From Nansenia antarctica (lineage: Eukaryota > Chordata > Actinopteri > Argentiniformes > Microstomatidae): a stretch of DNA of 64,000 nucleotides. The stretch lies in the NCBI GenBank assembly GCA_963989245.1, contig OZ022348.1:3090529-3154528 (forward strand), written 5' to 3'. Positions 1 to 11,745 of this stretch are shown here, one piece after another. Under the pieces are notes generated by a model that saw only the letters and a list, made by a program, of their open reading frames with translations, searched no databases and was not told where the DNA came from. How positions within the stretch are numbered: the stretch's first letter is position 1; the number at the start of each line of letters is the position of its first letter. Position numbers and translations under genes: made by a program.

Positions 1-236
1 CATGATGGGACAGTATACATTATTATAGTGAGTAGTAAGTAAATTAATATAAAGTCAGTATACGTGCATGAATATCAATATGATGTGTACAGTAGAGATA
101 TATGTACAATGTGATGTACAGGACAAGGGCAAAGATATGTGCACTGTGACATTTAGGGAGCAAAGGCAGTAGGTTTTGAGAAGGGCAATTCGAGACCAAT
201 ATAATAAACAGGTATGTGCAAAACAGCAGTAGGGGA
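1..236 (-). repeat. LINE 3'-UTR-like fragment, inverted copy
   Basis: Read on the minus strand, this block resembles the plus-strand block at 446-706. Both share a run of similar words around 'TGATATTCAT', 'CACGTATA' and 'TTTATATT'. The plus-strand copy ends in a short (TAATC)n tail, which suggests the 3' end of a non-LTR retrotransposon. The two copies flank an inverted-repeat MITE (237-445). No coding portion is visible, so the LINE clade is unknown. Confidence 0.45.
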
Positions 237-445
237 GTTCAGAGATATTGAGCGTCAAAGTTTTTACATTCCATTATGTTTTGTGAGATGGAACCTTTGT
301 ATTTTATTAATTACTAACTCAAAAATGTCAACATTTAAAAAAATAACACCACACAGGCATTAATAAACACCTAATGGATCAGATTATGTAAAAAAAATAA
401 ACTTTGAGAAAAATGGAGATAGAACCTTATAATTCTAATGTCACG
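237..445 (-). mobile_element. CGTGA-type MITE, copy 1 (5' truncated)
   Basis: This is a minus-strand member of a family also found at 1481-1702, 27437-27686 and 53309-53708. The conserved interior includes a stretch about a TTCATAAAATACAAAGG-like region and an AATGGAATGTAAAAACTTTG-like region. The end at 445 carries the terminal word CGTGAC on the minus strand. The other terminal repeat is missing at 237. It is non-coding and probably non-autonomous. Confidence 0.6.
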
Positions 446-706
446 AATACCTATTGCCCTTGTTCTGTAGCCTACATATACTGTATCTTAACTGTACATA
501 TCATGTTGATATTCATCTCACGTATATTCACTTTTTATATTCATTTATTTACCCACTGTGATACCGTATACCGTACTGTCATAACATGCGCCGTCTACAT
601 AATCATGTGTTTTGCACTATGCCATCTGGTTAGATGCACATTTCGTTGCCTCAGTACTTGTTTTTCGGTGCAATGACGTGAAGTTTAATCTAATCTAATG
701 TAATGT
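446..706 (+). repeat. LINE 3'-end-like fragment with (TAATC)n tail
   Basis: This AT-rich block has no reading frame of note. It ends in 'TTTAATCTAATCTAATG', a short tandem tail typical of CR1/L2/Rex-type LINE 3' ends. It is partly an inverted copy of 1-236. The clade cannot be assigned without the coding part. Confidence 0.45.
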
Positions 707-1480
707 TGTCAGCAGTATAGCTACCATTCACAATAAGGAGAAAATCACAAACAACACTGTGATTAGAGCATGTTATCTGGCACTGCTTTTTGACACTGGT
801 GTTTCAAGGGCTGCTGAGAAAACAGATGCTCTCAGACCATGGTCAATGTTAGCCTAGACACATCCCATAATACTGTTGACATGAGTGCCTTACAATAAAA
901 CGTTCATTATTGTTGAATTATCACCTTTACACAGCATCTTTAGATGTAGATGGAATAGTACACAATAGTTTGTATAGCCTACTTCTTACTGGTTTTATAT
1001 GCATAACTTTTCCACAATTGCCACAATTCAAGTAAACTATAGAGGCTGCACCATGAGCACGTGACAAACTACCTTCCTCTCTAAACCTTGAGGACACATC
1101 TAACAGTATCATACACAAACTGTACTTACCACTCAATAAAGGTACGCAATAATTTCAGTTATCGGTTGTCATATTTAATAATAAGAATGAAAGCTGAGGC
1201 AATGGGGTGTGTTTGACTTGCTTCAGAACAGACATTAATATCATGATTAAGAATATGACAGTGCCACTTCCACACCTTGAGACGGTGATGATTCTACACG
1301 TGGCGGTTGTCGGCTCGTGTTAAAGGCCTGTTTTATCACTGTCAGCGACAGATGTCTCCGTCCCGCTCCTCCAGCATGGAGCCGCCGCAGAGAAGCCTTG
1401 TCCCCGCAGGGCCACCATATCACGCAGGAAGGCTTAGAGAGTTTCAGTCTCAAAATAACCCTAGCAAAAACTATAGATTT
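707..1480. other. Unassigned AT-rich stretch
   Basis: I see no coding, RNA-gene or clear repeat signal. The short open frames on both strands around 1247-1546 lack any recognisable domain. Confidence 0.4.
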
Positions 1481-1702
1481 CGTGACGTTAGAATTACAAG
1501 GTTCTATCTCCATTTTTGTCAAAATGTAGTTTTTTACATAATCTGATCCATTAGGTGTTTATTAATGCCTGTGTGGTGTTATTTTTAAAATGGAGAATTT
1601 TTTTAGTTAGTAATTCATAAAATACAAAGGTTCCATCTCACAGAACATAATGGAATGTAAAAACTTTGACGCTCAATATCTCTGAACTGCCCTAAACAGA
1701 GA
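1481..1702 (+). mobile_element. CGTGA-type MITE, copy 2 (3' truncated)
   Basis: It starts with the terminal repeat CGTGACGTTAGAATTA and runs through the conserved interior, but stops before the full right-hand terminal repeat. Sequence from 1703 onward is a LINE tail, so the MITE end and the LINE fragment abut directly. This suggests that one insertion truncated the other. Confidence 0.65.
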
Positions 1703-1832
1703 CCCCAATTGAAATAAGCCAGTGGCTTTCTTGGGTTTTTATCCTGTTAGTTGACCTTGTATGTAATATGTACTTTCATGTACCTACTTCTGCAAATCTT
1801 CTAATAAAGTTTTCAATCAATCAATCAATAAC
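1703..1832 (+). mobile_element. LINE 3' end with (TCAA)n tail, copy 1
   Basis: This is about 130 bp ending in AATAAAGTTTTC followed by TCAA repeats. A near-identical reverse-complement copy lies at 23327-23461, inside another MITE. The polyadenylation-like AATAAA and tetranucleotide tail fit a 5'-truncated non-LTR retrotransposon. No coding sequence remains. Confidence 0.6.
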
Positions 1833-3553
1833 ACTGGTGAACTCTTGCATCATTTGTCCAACTTGAGTTCATATCTGACTCGATTTGATGCAATGGAAAC
1901 GCCTCAGACTGGAAAGAGGTCATTTACCACTAGACCCCCCCCCACCCCACCCCCTTGGAATTGCCAGTCGGAAATGTTCTGGTTACTAGCAATTCATCAC
2001 CTGCCTGTAGAGAGGTGTGCTGCTAGCTTCTGGTCATTAGGACCGCTGAGATTTCCCACTACCCTGGCAATGAGCAGTGGTTATCAACGGCTATAATCCT
2101 TGGGATTTGTACCAGCGTGTTGTGTACAAAGTGATGAAGTACCCGGGCTTCGATGAACCGCGAGCCGGCCGGTATTGAATCATGGGGACCTCCAGCTGGT
2201 AAAGAGCTATATAAATATAGATCTGCTCTGTGTTCAATAAGGCGAAATCCATACGCCTGGACTCAGAAGGTTGTGATTGTGGACAAACAAGAGAGTGGCT
2301 TAGACCGGGTTTTTGTTTGTTGGAGGAAAACAGAGGGTTGATCTATAAATAAATGTACTGTCGTCTATGGGGCTGAAACACAATCTTGGTTGAAATCTAA
2401 AAAACACTATGGCCTCTATCTTGACAAACCAAACATTGTGGTAGAAAGGTTTTTGGTCCAGATTAATGAATATTGTGGGTTTGATTATTTGATCACATTG
2501 GAACATTCCGTGTTCTGTAGAGGGAGTTCAGTTCGTCAATAGCTCAGTTGTGAGGTGGGTGGATGGATGTTCTCCCAAGCAGACATACAGTAGTAGACAT
2601 AGTAACCCTGTATGATTTAAATTGTACTGTATTGGAATACAATAGTTGTTCTGTTAATAATCAGTAGAACAATTGATCAGTAGAACAAGCAGAACCCGGG
2701 TCAAAACATGTCGATTTTAAATTGTTTCAAGTACTTGGAACAACTTGAGGTTTGCTTAAGTTGAGCTTTGCACTTCTGAAACTATTCCAGTCCTTCCATT
2801 GTGACAATGTTTCAAATACTAAACTGACTTACTGACTCTGACTTCAAGTAACACACCACCTAGGGTTGAATTTCAGTTGAGATAAGAACACAGTTATTGG
2901 CTTTCCCTTTTGAGTCTGCTTCCAATGGCCTCAGCCAGAGAGGTTAGTTGAGTTGTAAGCACAAACAAGTGTGTCTTGTTCTACAGGGCTGGAGCCCCTG
3001 TGAAACCTGACATGATGATGGAGGGGGTCCAGATGGGGGCTGGTATGCAAGCCACAGTGCCATCCCCCCCCCCCCCCAGAGTGATGCCACGGTGGATGAG
3101 AGCACCACACTTTGACCGTTATTGAAAAAAAACAAAAAAACTAGTGAGGTAAGCCGAGGACTGTAGAAAAGGGCTGGTAGAGACTCCTTCCCTCTAGTCC
3201 CACATAAAGAGAGGAGAGACGAAAACACACAAGTCTGGCTTTTGTGAAAGCATGTATACACAGAGAAAGTCCTGAATGGAGCACTGTCAATTTGCCAAAG
3301 TAGCTTGGGTGATTAACATTTGAACTGTGGTACATCAAGGGCCTCCCAGTGGATGAATGGCCATTCTATCAGGCTCATTAGGGGGACCCTATTCAGTGAT
3401 GCTGAGCATAAATTGCCCCGGTCCAACTGACAAGCATGGGCAGAGTGACAATGGAAACCCAGAGTAAACAGTAGTCGCTACTGTAGTGAGCAGCACTTAT
3501 CGGCAAATAAGTGCAACGTTCGGAGCCAAGGACACTGATGGGAAACAGTGCGG
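1833..3553. other. Unassigned non-coding stretch
   Basis: It contains short C-runs (around 1936-1952 and 3066-3078) and otherwise complex sequence. I see no gene, RNA or repeat family that I can name. Confidence 0.4.
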
Positions 3554-3838
3554 TTCTAGAACTGACGGAGCACTATGGGTTCTAGAACTGACGGAGCACT
3601 ATGGGTTCTAGAACTGACGGAGCACTATGGTTCTAGAACTGATGGAGCACTGTGGGTTCTAGAACTGACGGAGCACTATGGGTTCTAGAACTGACGGAGC
3701 ACTGTGGGTTCTAGAACTGACGGAGCACTCTGGGTTCTAGAACTGACGGAGCACTCTGGGTTCTAGAACTGACGGAGCACTCTGGGTTCTAGAACTGACG
3801 GAGCACTATGGGTTCTAGAACTGACGGAGCACTATGGG
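3554..3838 (+). repeat. 26-bp minisatellite, 11 copies
   Basis: There are eleven head-to-tail units of about 26 bp (one is 25 bp). Each begins with the 10-bp palindrome GTTCTAGAAC and continues with TGACGGAGCAC. Units differ mainly at one position: ACTATGG, ACTGTGG or ACTCTGG. The variants fall in blocks (A x3, G, A, G, C x3, A x2), as expected from stepwise unit duplication. Confidence 0.95.
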
Positions 3839-3913
3839 TCATGCTGGGAACCACTACAGCAGATCACTGCAGCAGTTACTTGGCCAGAGAAAACAACATC
3901 ATTGATGCATACC

Positions 3914-3941
3914 ATCACACGCACACACACACGCACACACA

Positions 3942-3995
<54 letters not shown>

Positions 3996-4020
3996 TGCGC
4001 ACACACAAACACAAACACAA
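3914..4020 (+). repeat. (CA)n microsatellite
   Basis: An imperfect CA repeat with interspersed CG and AAAC variants, lying 75 bp after the minisatellite. Confidence 0.97.
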
Positions 4021-5445
4021 AAGTCTGCCTGATTGTGTAACTCTCCTAAGAATTGCCTTAACATTTTTATAGTTATAGTTATATATACCGTATATAACTT
4101 TTGTTAACTATTAGACTTATAAGACTGTTTAACTTCTCCTCTTATTATTTTTTTACAGTTTACAATTACCAAAAAAACATAACAGTGTAGAAGTAATGAA
4201 CGAAGTCTGAATCTTTAAGGCATTTGTTATCATATCACATTCATCTTAATTCACAAAAATGTTCTTCTGTGTTTTCACTCTTAAAACCAGACAGTATCCC
4301 TGTTAACAGCAGACGCCCTATGGCTACCTATTAGCAATTCATCACAGCTCCAAGGAACTTTGGAGTTGTTAGCTGCGATAAGATTGGTTTGAGTAATTAA
4401 ATGTTAATTAAAGATTGTCTTTAGTTGGCCCAGGAAACAGTCGTGTTGAATATTATTCAAACAAACGGTTGATCAGATGTTCTTGTGAGTGTAACTTGCA
4501 CTGACATTCTCAGAATAAGACCATTCGTTACAATATTTCAAAAGATCAATACACTACTAGGAACATATCTTATGGATCGTGCAGTGGATATGCAGTAAAG
4601 TTAAGTGAGTCAATGCACCAATAGGAGATTCACACAGTCTCCAAGTTAAAGCATGTTGCCCGTATCTATTTAGTAAGATATATTTGAGTAGTTTATATTC
4701 CACTCAAAAGTTTCTTTGTGGAGCCTCACTTAACCCACAGCTGGACTCCCGGTGTGATGAATTAATACTAATAATAACTCCCTCCTCATGACATTGGTAC
4801 ACAGCTAATCTAATATTTATGGCCAGATAAGTATTTACTTATGCTTTAGTGTGGAATGGAAATGCTTATTGGAACACGTTGTGTTTCTTTAATCACAGTG
4901 TGCTGCGGTATGTTGAGAAACCGCATGACATTATTTGAGGGGTATATTATATTATGCGTAGCTTATGTAGTTGAGATGCTAGTGCTTATATACAGTGGTA
5001 GTAGAGCATATCCAGAAGAGAATGGATACCCTAACCTGACACACAAGACACTAGAAACGCATGCTATTCCTGATTGCCCTGCATTGTCCAATGAGATTTT
5101 GCTTAGCAGATTCTTTACGCACGACCCTGGTATCTTCCATTGTTATCCCAAGCATGGGGCCCAAATCTTTCACCTGCACCCGAGTTGATGGATCTATGGG
5201 TTTACCCTGTGAGAGGTCCAAGGTCTTGCACATAGTCCGATAGTAGATGTCAAACTGAGTGGATTGAAAGAGAACTTAGGGTTAGGGTATGTAACCCTGG
5301 CTCTCTGAAAAATAAATCTCACCAGACTGCCCCTTGTTTACAAGCTTGTGAAGAGCTGGTTCACATAATGAAGTATAGCCTTTATAGGCTGGGCTGGCTC
5401 ATCTTGGTTTGCATCTTGCCTCAGAAAGTGGGATTGTACAGTATG
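4021..5445. other. Unassigned AT-rich stretch
   Basis: AT-rich, complex sequence. Small open frames at 4856-5243 overlap on both strands with no recognisable domain, and I treat them as chance. Confidence 0.4.
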
Positions 5446-5795
5446 CTTGAAACCAGGGCCGGTCCTAGGCATAGGAGAACTAGGCGGTCGCCTAGGGCGC
5501 CAAATGCCTGGGGGGCGCCAAATGCCCACAAGAAAAAAACTTTAATAAATAATAAATAAATAAATATATAAATAAAATAATTTTGTCTCTATGAACATAA
5601 TGTCTCAGCCTACTGTCTATTTTTGTATTGAAACCATTGTTGTCCATATGTTTACTGTTGAATGTGTGGGTGGTGATGAGGCAGTACCGGTGGCTTAATG
5701 TGGTGGTGGCGCCCCTAAAGTTTTTTTGGGGGGGGGCATCAAATCATACTCTCGCCTAGGGCACCTAAATGCCTAGGACCGGCCCTGCTTGAAAC
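5446..5795 (+). mobile_element. hAT-type MITE with perfect 8-bp target duplication
   Basis: The element spans 5454-5787 (334 bp). It starts CAGGGCCGGTCCTAGGCATA and ends with the inverse, CCTAGGACCGGCCCTG. It is flanked by the identical 8-bp direct repeat CTTGAAAC (5446-5453 and 5788-5795). An 8-bp duplication and CAGGG termini are standard hAT features. The interior is AT-rich with a G-run and no transposase frame, so it depends on a transposase supplied in trans. The perfect duplication argues for a fairly recent insertion. Confidence 0.93.
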
Positions 5796-6117
5796 GATTG
5801 GGGAACACTGGCTTATATGTTACAAGTTGACGCTCGAAACAAAACTAGAGGCCCTGAGAGATGGAATTGACCAACATAGTTGTAGTGCATTCATGTGCAA
5901 TCGCTTTAGTGTGAACACACTATACAGTTACAACTGATACTGGCATGTTCAACCTAAACGGTTTGGCATGCGAGGTCTAAAATGGTATCAGAGGGTGTAA
6001 ACTTCCTATTACAAAAAAAAAGAAAACACTTTAAGGATTCTAATTCCTTTCCCATATTTGTTATTTATTCTCCACTCTATCTCTTCTCTGTTAAAAAATC
6101 AGCATGATCTTGTTTGA

Positions 6118-6400
6118 TAGGCGTGTTTACCCAAGCTCTGGACGGAATTCATTAGCCATCATTAAGCGTTTATTTGATCAGGAGGGGGAAAAAAAGGATT
6201 ATGTGAAGTCAGATTAAAGGGAGCCGAGTGAAACCAGCGAAGCAGATTATCAAGCGCTGCCAGGCAAAGCAGGCTGCCTTTGGAGTCAGGCCCCCTCTGA
6301 TCGCTATCTCGTTAGCGCTTTATTCGTCAAACGCCTGCTAATTCCTAAAACAAGCCAGGCTTAATCCAGACTCCTCAGCAGGACCACTGCCCCAGTAGTG
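6118..6400. promoter_or_regulatory. Candidate conserved non-coding element
   Basis: This is a complex, non-repetitive block between repeats. It carries clustered ATTA/TAAT cores, a TTTATTTG word, GATTA words and GC-balanced text unlike its AT-rich surroundings. Such texture is typical of vertebrate developmental enhancers, but I cannot see conservation from one sequence. This is inference only. Confidence 0.25.
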
Positions 6401-6985
6401 ATGCCTTATTGACAACTTGGTGTGGAACAAGAGAAAACAGGTTGAGGGGTAAATGGGTTGCTATCGGCATAGGAACAATGTTCATGCGTCATACTAATAA
6501 GCTAGTCATTATTATTACAATAAACACTGGTCAACACTCTTAACGACCGTCCAAGCCCCGTCATTGCTCAGAGTGAAGTCATATTTGTATATGTTTTTTT
6601 TTATTTTGCTATAATGGTAATACGGTCGGTACTTACTATATGGTACTAGTCAGTGCTAATCCGAAAAGACATCTTTTGCAGTATTACCAATTTCCACGTT
6701 ATCCTTTGTTCCTTTGAGGGTGAGGTATACTGAGAGGCTGTCAGTTTCTCTGTAGTATTTGCCTTATCCTCCATTCTCCAGAAGACACAGACAGATATTT
6801 ACAGACTACTGTGCATGCAGCTGCTGGTATATGACACTAGTTTAGTCATAGTTTAGAAAGCCTGTCATCCACTTGCTTGTTTTTACAGATGCTACTAATA
6901 AAAACATTATACTTAAAGATATAATTATTGTACCAAATGTATGTGGTGATTACAGTATGGTGCAAACTGCGACACTTTAAATGAA

Positions 6986-7227
6986 TGTGCAATAACACTA
7001 TGTGCAATATGACAACCCTAGTCGTCTATCTGTACAGTATAGTATAGTGGATAGTGTACATAGACTTTATTTATGTAAACCAGCTCCTTCCCTTCTTGTG
7101 TTTTTTTTTAAGTGTTTTTTTTTCTTTCCTAACACCAGGGGAGCCACCCCTCCTAAATTTCGTTGTTTGGTACCTGTACTATAGCAATGACAATAAAGAC
7201 CATTCATTCATTCATTCATTCATTCAT
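6986..7227 (+). mobile_element. LINE 3' end with (ATTC)n tail, copy 1
   Basis: A 3'-UTR-like block ending in 'GACAATAAAGACC' and five ATTC repeats. The same block occurs reversed at 25945-26213, sharing the CTCCTAAATTTCGTTGTTTG-like and GGGGAGCCACCCC words. The AATAAA signal plus tandem tail fits a truncated non-LTR retrotransposon. No coding part is left. Confidence 0.65.
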
Positions 7228-8502
7228 GTACATAGTCTATGTACATCTTAGAAGTGGTTACAGAGTGACAAACAAAATGTCTACAAGTCATAGAACAATA
7301 TCATTATGCACATCCAATTTATCATGTTCAGGACAGAAGAATGTATCAAAGACCAAAGGAATGTTTGGTCTCTGGTACGCTCCCGTGTTAATTTAATTCA
7401 GATTAATGTAATGTTTAATGTTTCGACCCGAGACGGTACTGTGTCAGGTCGTTGGCCTAGCGAGTACCTTACAGTATGACTACACAGGTGTGTATTTTCT
7501 TAATCATATACTGTATGCATTTGCATGTTGCTGAGATTACTATACAGTTCTCTTTTATTCTTGACTAAATAATGATCTTCAAGAGATACATACATTAATA
7601 AATCATGTGATGGCTAGACTATCGTACACACCTGCTATTAGGCTGAAGGTAAAGTAATTTGTGATCTGTTTCTATCATCTCTTACAAGAGGGGTTGCCTG
7701 ATCCCATAATATAAGTGGGACACAGTCACCAGCTCGATACAAAGGGGGAAACCTGGGCATAAACACAACAGATGGGCAGAGTTGACAGGAGATATGGCTT
7801 TGGTACGTTTGCGAGGGATGATTTGCATATGTTTTAATGGCATAAATTACCGAGCCATCTGGAGATGGAATTACGTTTTTCTCACATCACCTTTTATATT
7901 AAGGTTCAATAATGTACAATGGAATACACTCATGATCATTGTACCGTTGTTCATTTCAGGTATCTACTACCTTGTTTGTTAATTATCTATTTGATTTAAT
8001 GCTGTACTGTGTAGTGTAAATACCTATGGCACAGAACAATCACCTTTGGGATTGTTTCATTCATTATCCACGTTACTGCGATATAGATTGTCACCGAGTA
8101 GCTACACCTATTATATGGCATCACAGTTTGTTGATAGCTACTACAGTACTTGCCTCTGACATATGAAAAGCCCAATTAAAATATCAAAAAGGAATGATGA
8201 AAGACTAAACTCCTACCTCATTTAATACCCAGAAAGTAAAAAAGCGACCGTTCCAAATGCTTGGCTCTTGTGCAAAGAGAAACCAAACAGTGGCTCAGTG
8301 TGTTTGATCTGACTGATAAGGTGTACTCTGTTTTTCCTTTGAAGATCAAGTACAGTCCTCCGCCTTCCAATGACAGTACCCAACTTTTAATCACAAATTT
8401 AGGCATTAATTGCTCCACATTTGTGCAACTTGCCAAACAAAATAGCTGCTAACTGCTTATTGCCAACAAAACTAAGAAGCTTATAACAAGACAAATACAC
8501 TT
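7228..8502. other. Unassigned stretch
   Basis: I see no coding, RNA or repeat feature that can be named. It is AT-rich with ordinary complexity. Confidence 0.4.
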
Positions 8503-8759
8503 AAATGTACTGCACTTATATAGCGCCTCTATGCAAAGAGCTTTACAACAGCCTCTCATTCACCCATTCACACACACATTCACACACCAATGCCGGCAAG
8601 CTACCATGCAAGGCGCCAGCTCGCTCACTGGGAGAAATGTGGGGTTCAGTGTCTTGCCCAAGGACACTTCGACATGTGGCCAGCCGGGGCTCGAACCGCC
8701 GATCTGTCAACCTTGCGATCATTAGACGGCGGCTCTACCTCCTGCGCCACAGCCGCCCA
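8503..8759 (-). mobile_element. tRNA-derived SINE (family 1), near full length
   Basis: On the minus strand it begins GGGCGGCTGTGGCGCAGG, giving an A-box-like segment (TGGCGCAGGAGG). About 40 bp further on comes a B box, GGTTCGAGCC. A conserved body follows ('GTGTCCTTGGGCAAGACACTGA'-like), then a tail around AAAGCTCTTTGCATA. It is not a functional tRNA gene, since no cloverleaf follows the A/B region and the element is about 255 bp. A second copy of the family is at 11014-11989. Confidence 0.85.
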
Positions 8760-8883
8760 CTTCATTTATCATACCAATTGACCAAAGCAAAACTGCAATG
8801 CTAGCAACGCAGTCCTATGATAGCAATGCAAAAAAGAAAATAATTCTTCCTTCTAGCATGGTAACTGCCAATGGCCTCTGGCC

Positions 8884-8992
8884 TTTTTCTTAGGATTGAT
8901 GGATAGAAGATTCACTTACTTAGACAAGTGTAGCCTATTTGTTGTAAGTCACTTTGGATGAAGGCGTCTACTAAAGGCCAAAATGTTAATGT
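8884..8992 (+). repeat. Degenerate LINE/SINE tail fragment
   Basis: It contains GTAAGTCACTTTGGATGAAG and GCGTCTACTAAAGGCC, a diverged match to the tail that ends the LINE at 32030-32420 and the SINE at 24567-24775. The part upstream also resembles 32320-32360. This is an old fragment. Confidence 0.5.
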
Positions 8993-11013
8993 AGTGCAAT
9001 GCTTGGGAACCGATAGTAACTAGATTGCTATGCAACAACATGTTCATCAACAAACCTCATCCATTTTCTCATATCTTACTTGTAGAAAACATGTTGGTGT
9101 TGATACCATGGTATGAGAGAGGTCACGGGAGGTCATGAGACCATGGTCATGAGAGAACACATATTCTGCAAGGTTTTGGTCAAATAGGCATTTCTGTCAG
9201 TGTGTGTGCTTAGTTTGTTTTCATGATGTATGTGTCCCTGTCCTCTGTTTGAATGCTCCTGCTGCTAGGCAGAATTTACTGTTGTCAAAAACAACAGCAA
9301 AATAGCTGAATGTGGAATTCAAATAAGAATCAAGTCTCTTGATTTTAATCAGTTGGTTCCTCAACACCGAGGTTTTTCTGTTAGTATCACGTTTCAGTGT
9401 GATTTGTGTTTGAACAGTGTGTTTCAGTGTTCTAAGTGGTGTCTGACTATACTGTACTACAGTATATGTGACTTTGCCAAAAAACCCAATGCAGTGGTGA
9501 ATCAGTAATCACCAGGGATGGCAAAGCAAACCGTTTTTATCATTTAAAAAGGGTACTCAGGTGAAAATAATCAAAAGCCCTGGTTTTCTGTGGAAAATTG
9601 CTTTTGATGTCGATCCTAAAGCTCTGGAGGAAAACTATTCTCACCGCACTCATTAATATCCCATTAGCATGTTTTATCTCTGCACCTCAACCCAAAACAG
9701 AATTAACACGGTTGAAAGTGTACCGTACAATATTGTTGCATAGAAGCTTTGTGTGGAGACATAATGTAATGTAATTGAAGTTCAAAATGATTTGCATCAA
9801 ATACTGACCTTTCTTAGTAATTGATTAGCCTATGGTAAGGACGAGTCCACTTTCACATTACTGTGGTTGAATAGAGAACACCGAATATAAATACTCCACA
9901 ATTGATATGTAAAATGGGCTATATCCAAACCATTGATGGTCTCAAGATGTCTATGACAGATATAGCCTTTGCACCAATGCAAACCTAGTTCTAGTTCTGG
10001 GCTGTTTGCTAGTGCCGGTTCACTGTTGGTTCAACTTGCAAACCTTCTAAGAACCAGTTTGATTTTCCATGTGTGGCATATGGGAAACATGTGCAACTAG
10101 TCCTAAAGGTGTAATACCTTGGTATTAACTAGGTAACGGCAATAATAACTATTTGACAACGCCACCATCGCACTGAAGGGGTGAGGGACCCTCAGGTTTG
10201 TTACGGCTACGTTCCCCGCTAGGTCGGGTCCTGAATGAACTGGACCAGAGGCTGGTGTCTCAAACATACCAGTACTTTATTACAATATAAAGAAAAGAAC
10301 AGATACAGAAGAATGAAAAACAATAAACACTATAAAAAGGGATGGGCCTAGCACAGTGGGTTTACTAGCAGGGGCAGAGGGGGGGGGGGGCCCTGTGGTT
10401 AGAGTCTGCCCTGGAAGGCAGGCACAGACGTGAACCGTTATTTAGGGGTAAGTACGGTACAGCATACTACTACCTAATGTATATTTATGCTTTGGGCCAT
10501 TAAAGTAGTTATTTCAGATCATCTATATTTCCAAACCATTACAATGTGTCCCTACACTTACTGACTACAGTAATGGGCTGCGGCATTGGACTGAGATATA
10601 AAATATTCATGAATTCTAAAGTTCATACACTTGTCTTTAGTCAGCTGACCATGGCGGGGCTTACAACATGCATGTGCCAGTGCGTGTCCAGGCCAATTGC
10701 TTTTCCACAGTTACTCCCAGACTGCAGCAGTGCTTACTCCGGGCCTATTCGGTGCTTACAACTAGTTTGTCGTCTCCTCTGGCTCTACCTCCCTAGTCCT
10801 TGTGTGGCAGAACGGGCTTGGGGCAAGGTTTACAGTGAGGGCAGAATATTCTTATCATCAATTCTAACTTTAGTTGGCTAGTGAACTTGGTGGGTGGCAG
10901 GCATGATCTACACAATTACTTGGGCTGGCCTTCCACACATGTGGGCTTTCTATTGTCTTTATCAGGGATGTTACCAAGACAACAAATGGTTTGGTGATTC
11001 ATGACTTTACATA
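8993..11013. other. Unassigned stretch
   Basis: Mostly AT-rich complex sequence. The block at about 10195-10440 starts TGTTACGGCTACG and is GC-richer. It could be part of an LTR or another repeat, but there is no second copy here to prove it. I see no coding feature. Confidence 0.35.
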
Positions 11014-11041
11014 GGGGCGGCTGTGGCGCCAGAGGTATGAG
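11014..11041 (+). mobile_element. SINE family 1, 5' head (separated part)
   Basis: GGGGCGGCTGTGGCG followed by an A-box-like AGAGGTATGAG matches the first ~28 bp of the SINE at 8503-8759. The match ends abruptly and resumes at 11746 with GCCGCCGTCTAATGATCGC, so the same SINE continues on the far side of a 704-bp insertion. Confidence 0.75.
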
Positions 11042-11745
11042 GTAGTGCCAGGGTTCCTATCAGAGCAGGAGGCAATCATTGAAGTTGTTAGGGAAACAGA
11101 TGAGGAGATGAGAAGGGGAGAAATAGTGAGCATGTATGATAAAATAATATATAAAAATAAATATACCTGGGGAGTGGGTGAGGAGGTTAGAATTATTTTT
11201 TTTTTTTTTTTCACCATAGATTTTTTCCCTGACCCATGCTCCGCCCATGCTGCTGGGCACTGTTGGAGAGCAGAGTGAAGGAGCCTGCGGCAGAGAAGGT
11301 GTGGAGGCAGGTGTTCCCAGGATTGGAGGTTAAGAATATATGGAGGAATTTATTTTCGAAGTATAATAGTTTAGAATGCACACATTTTGATTTTATGCTC
11401 AGACATAACAGGGTTTATTGTAAGGTGGTGTTGTATTAGGTGGACAGAACAGTTTTGAGGGAGTGTGATGTGTGTGGGATACAGGATTTTTTTAAATATT
11501 TGTTTTGCATTCTTTTGTTATTGATTTATATTAAGGGGTTATTTTGGTTTTGAAGGACTGACTGAATAATAGATGGATTTATCTCATACAGAAAAGGTAT
11601 GGGTGTTTTTGTTTTATTTATAGTTTTTTATTTATTTATTTATTTGAATCATAATACAACGAAGTCTATAAAATTAACTTGTGTAAATATGTATAGCAAT
11701 GATTGTAATTAAAATAATATTTTTATAATAAAAGACAAAACATTT
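11042..11745 (+). pseudogene. Tx1/L1-like LINE 3' end inserted in a SINE
   Basis: An open frame at 11236-11439 contains WRQVFPGL, KNIWRNLF and FKLRHN-like text (DFMLRHNRVYCKVVLY). After a stop, the frame continues with VLRECDVCGIQ. This resembles the C-terminal tail of L1/Tx1-clade ORF2 proteins, including a CxxC zinc-knuckle remnant. An upstream piece (11045-11200) looks like more of the same protein in another frame. The 3' part is AT-rich, with AATAAAATATTT-like text and a short A-rich end. In-frame stops and a T-run make it non-functional. The clade call is from memory of the motif pattern. Confidence 0.55.

Noticed and set aside
3554..3838. CRISPR array suggested by regular repeats
   Set aside because: Units are directly adjacent with no spacers, in a vertebrate genome. 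It is a minisatellite.
8503..8759. tRNA gene suggested by A and B boxes
   Set aside because: The boxes belong to a SINE: the body and tail are shared with another copy, and no complete cloverleaf follows.
10195..10440. Possible LTR beginning TGTTACGGC
   Set aside because: No matching second LTR, no primer-binding site or polypurine tract that I could place. Left as unassigned.
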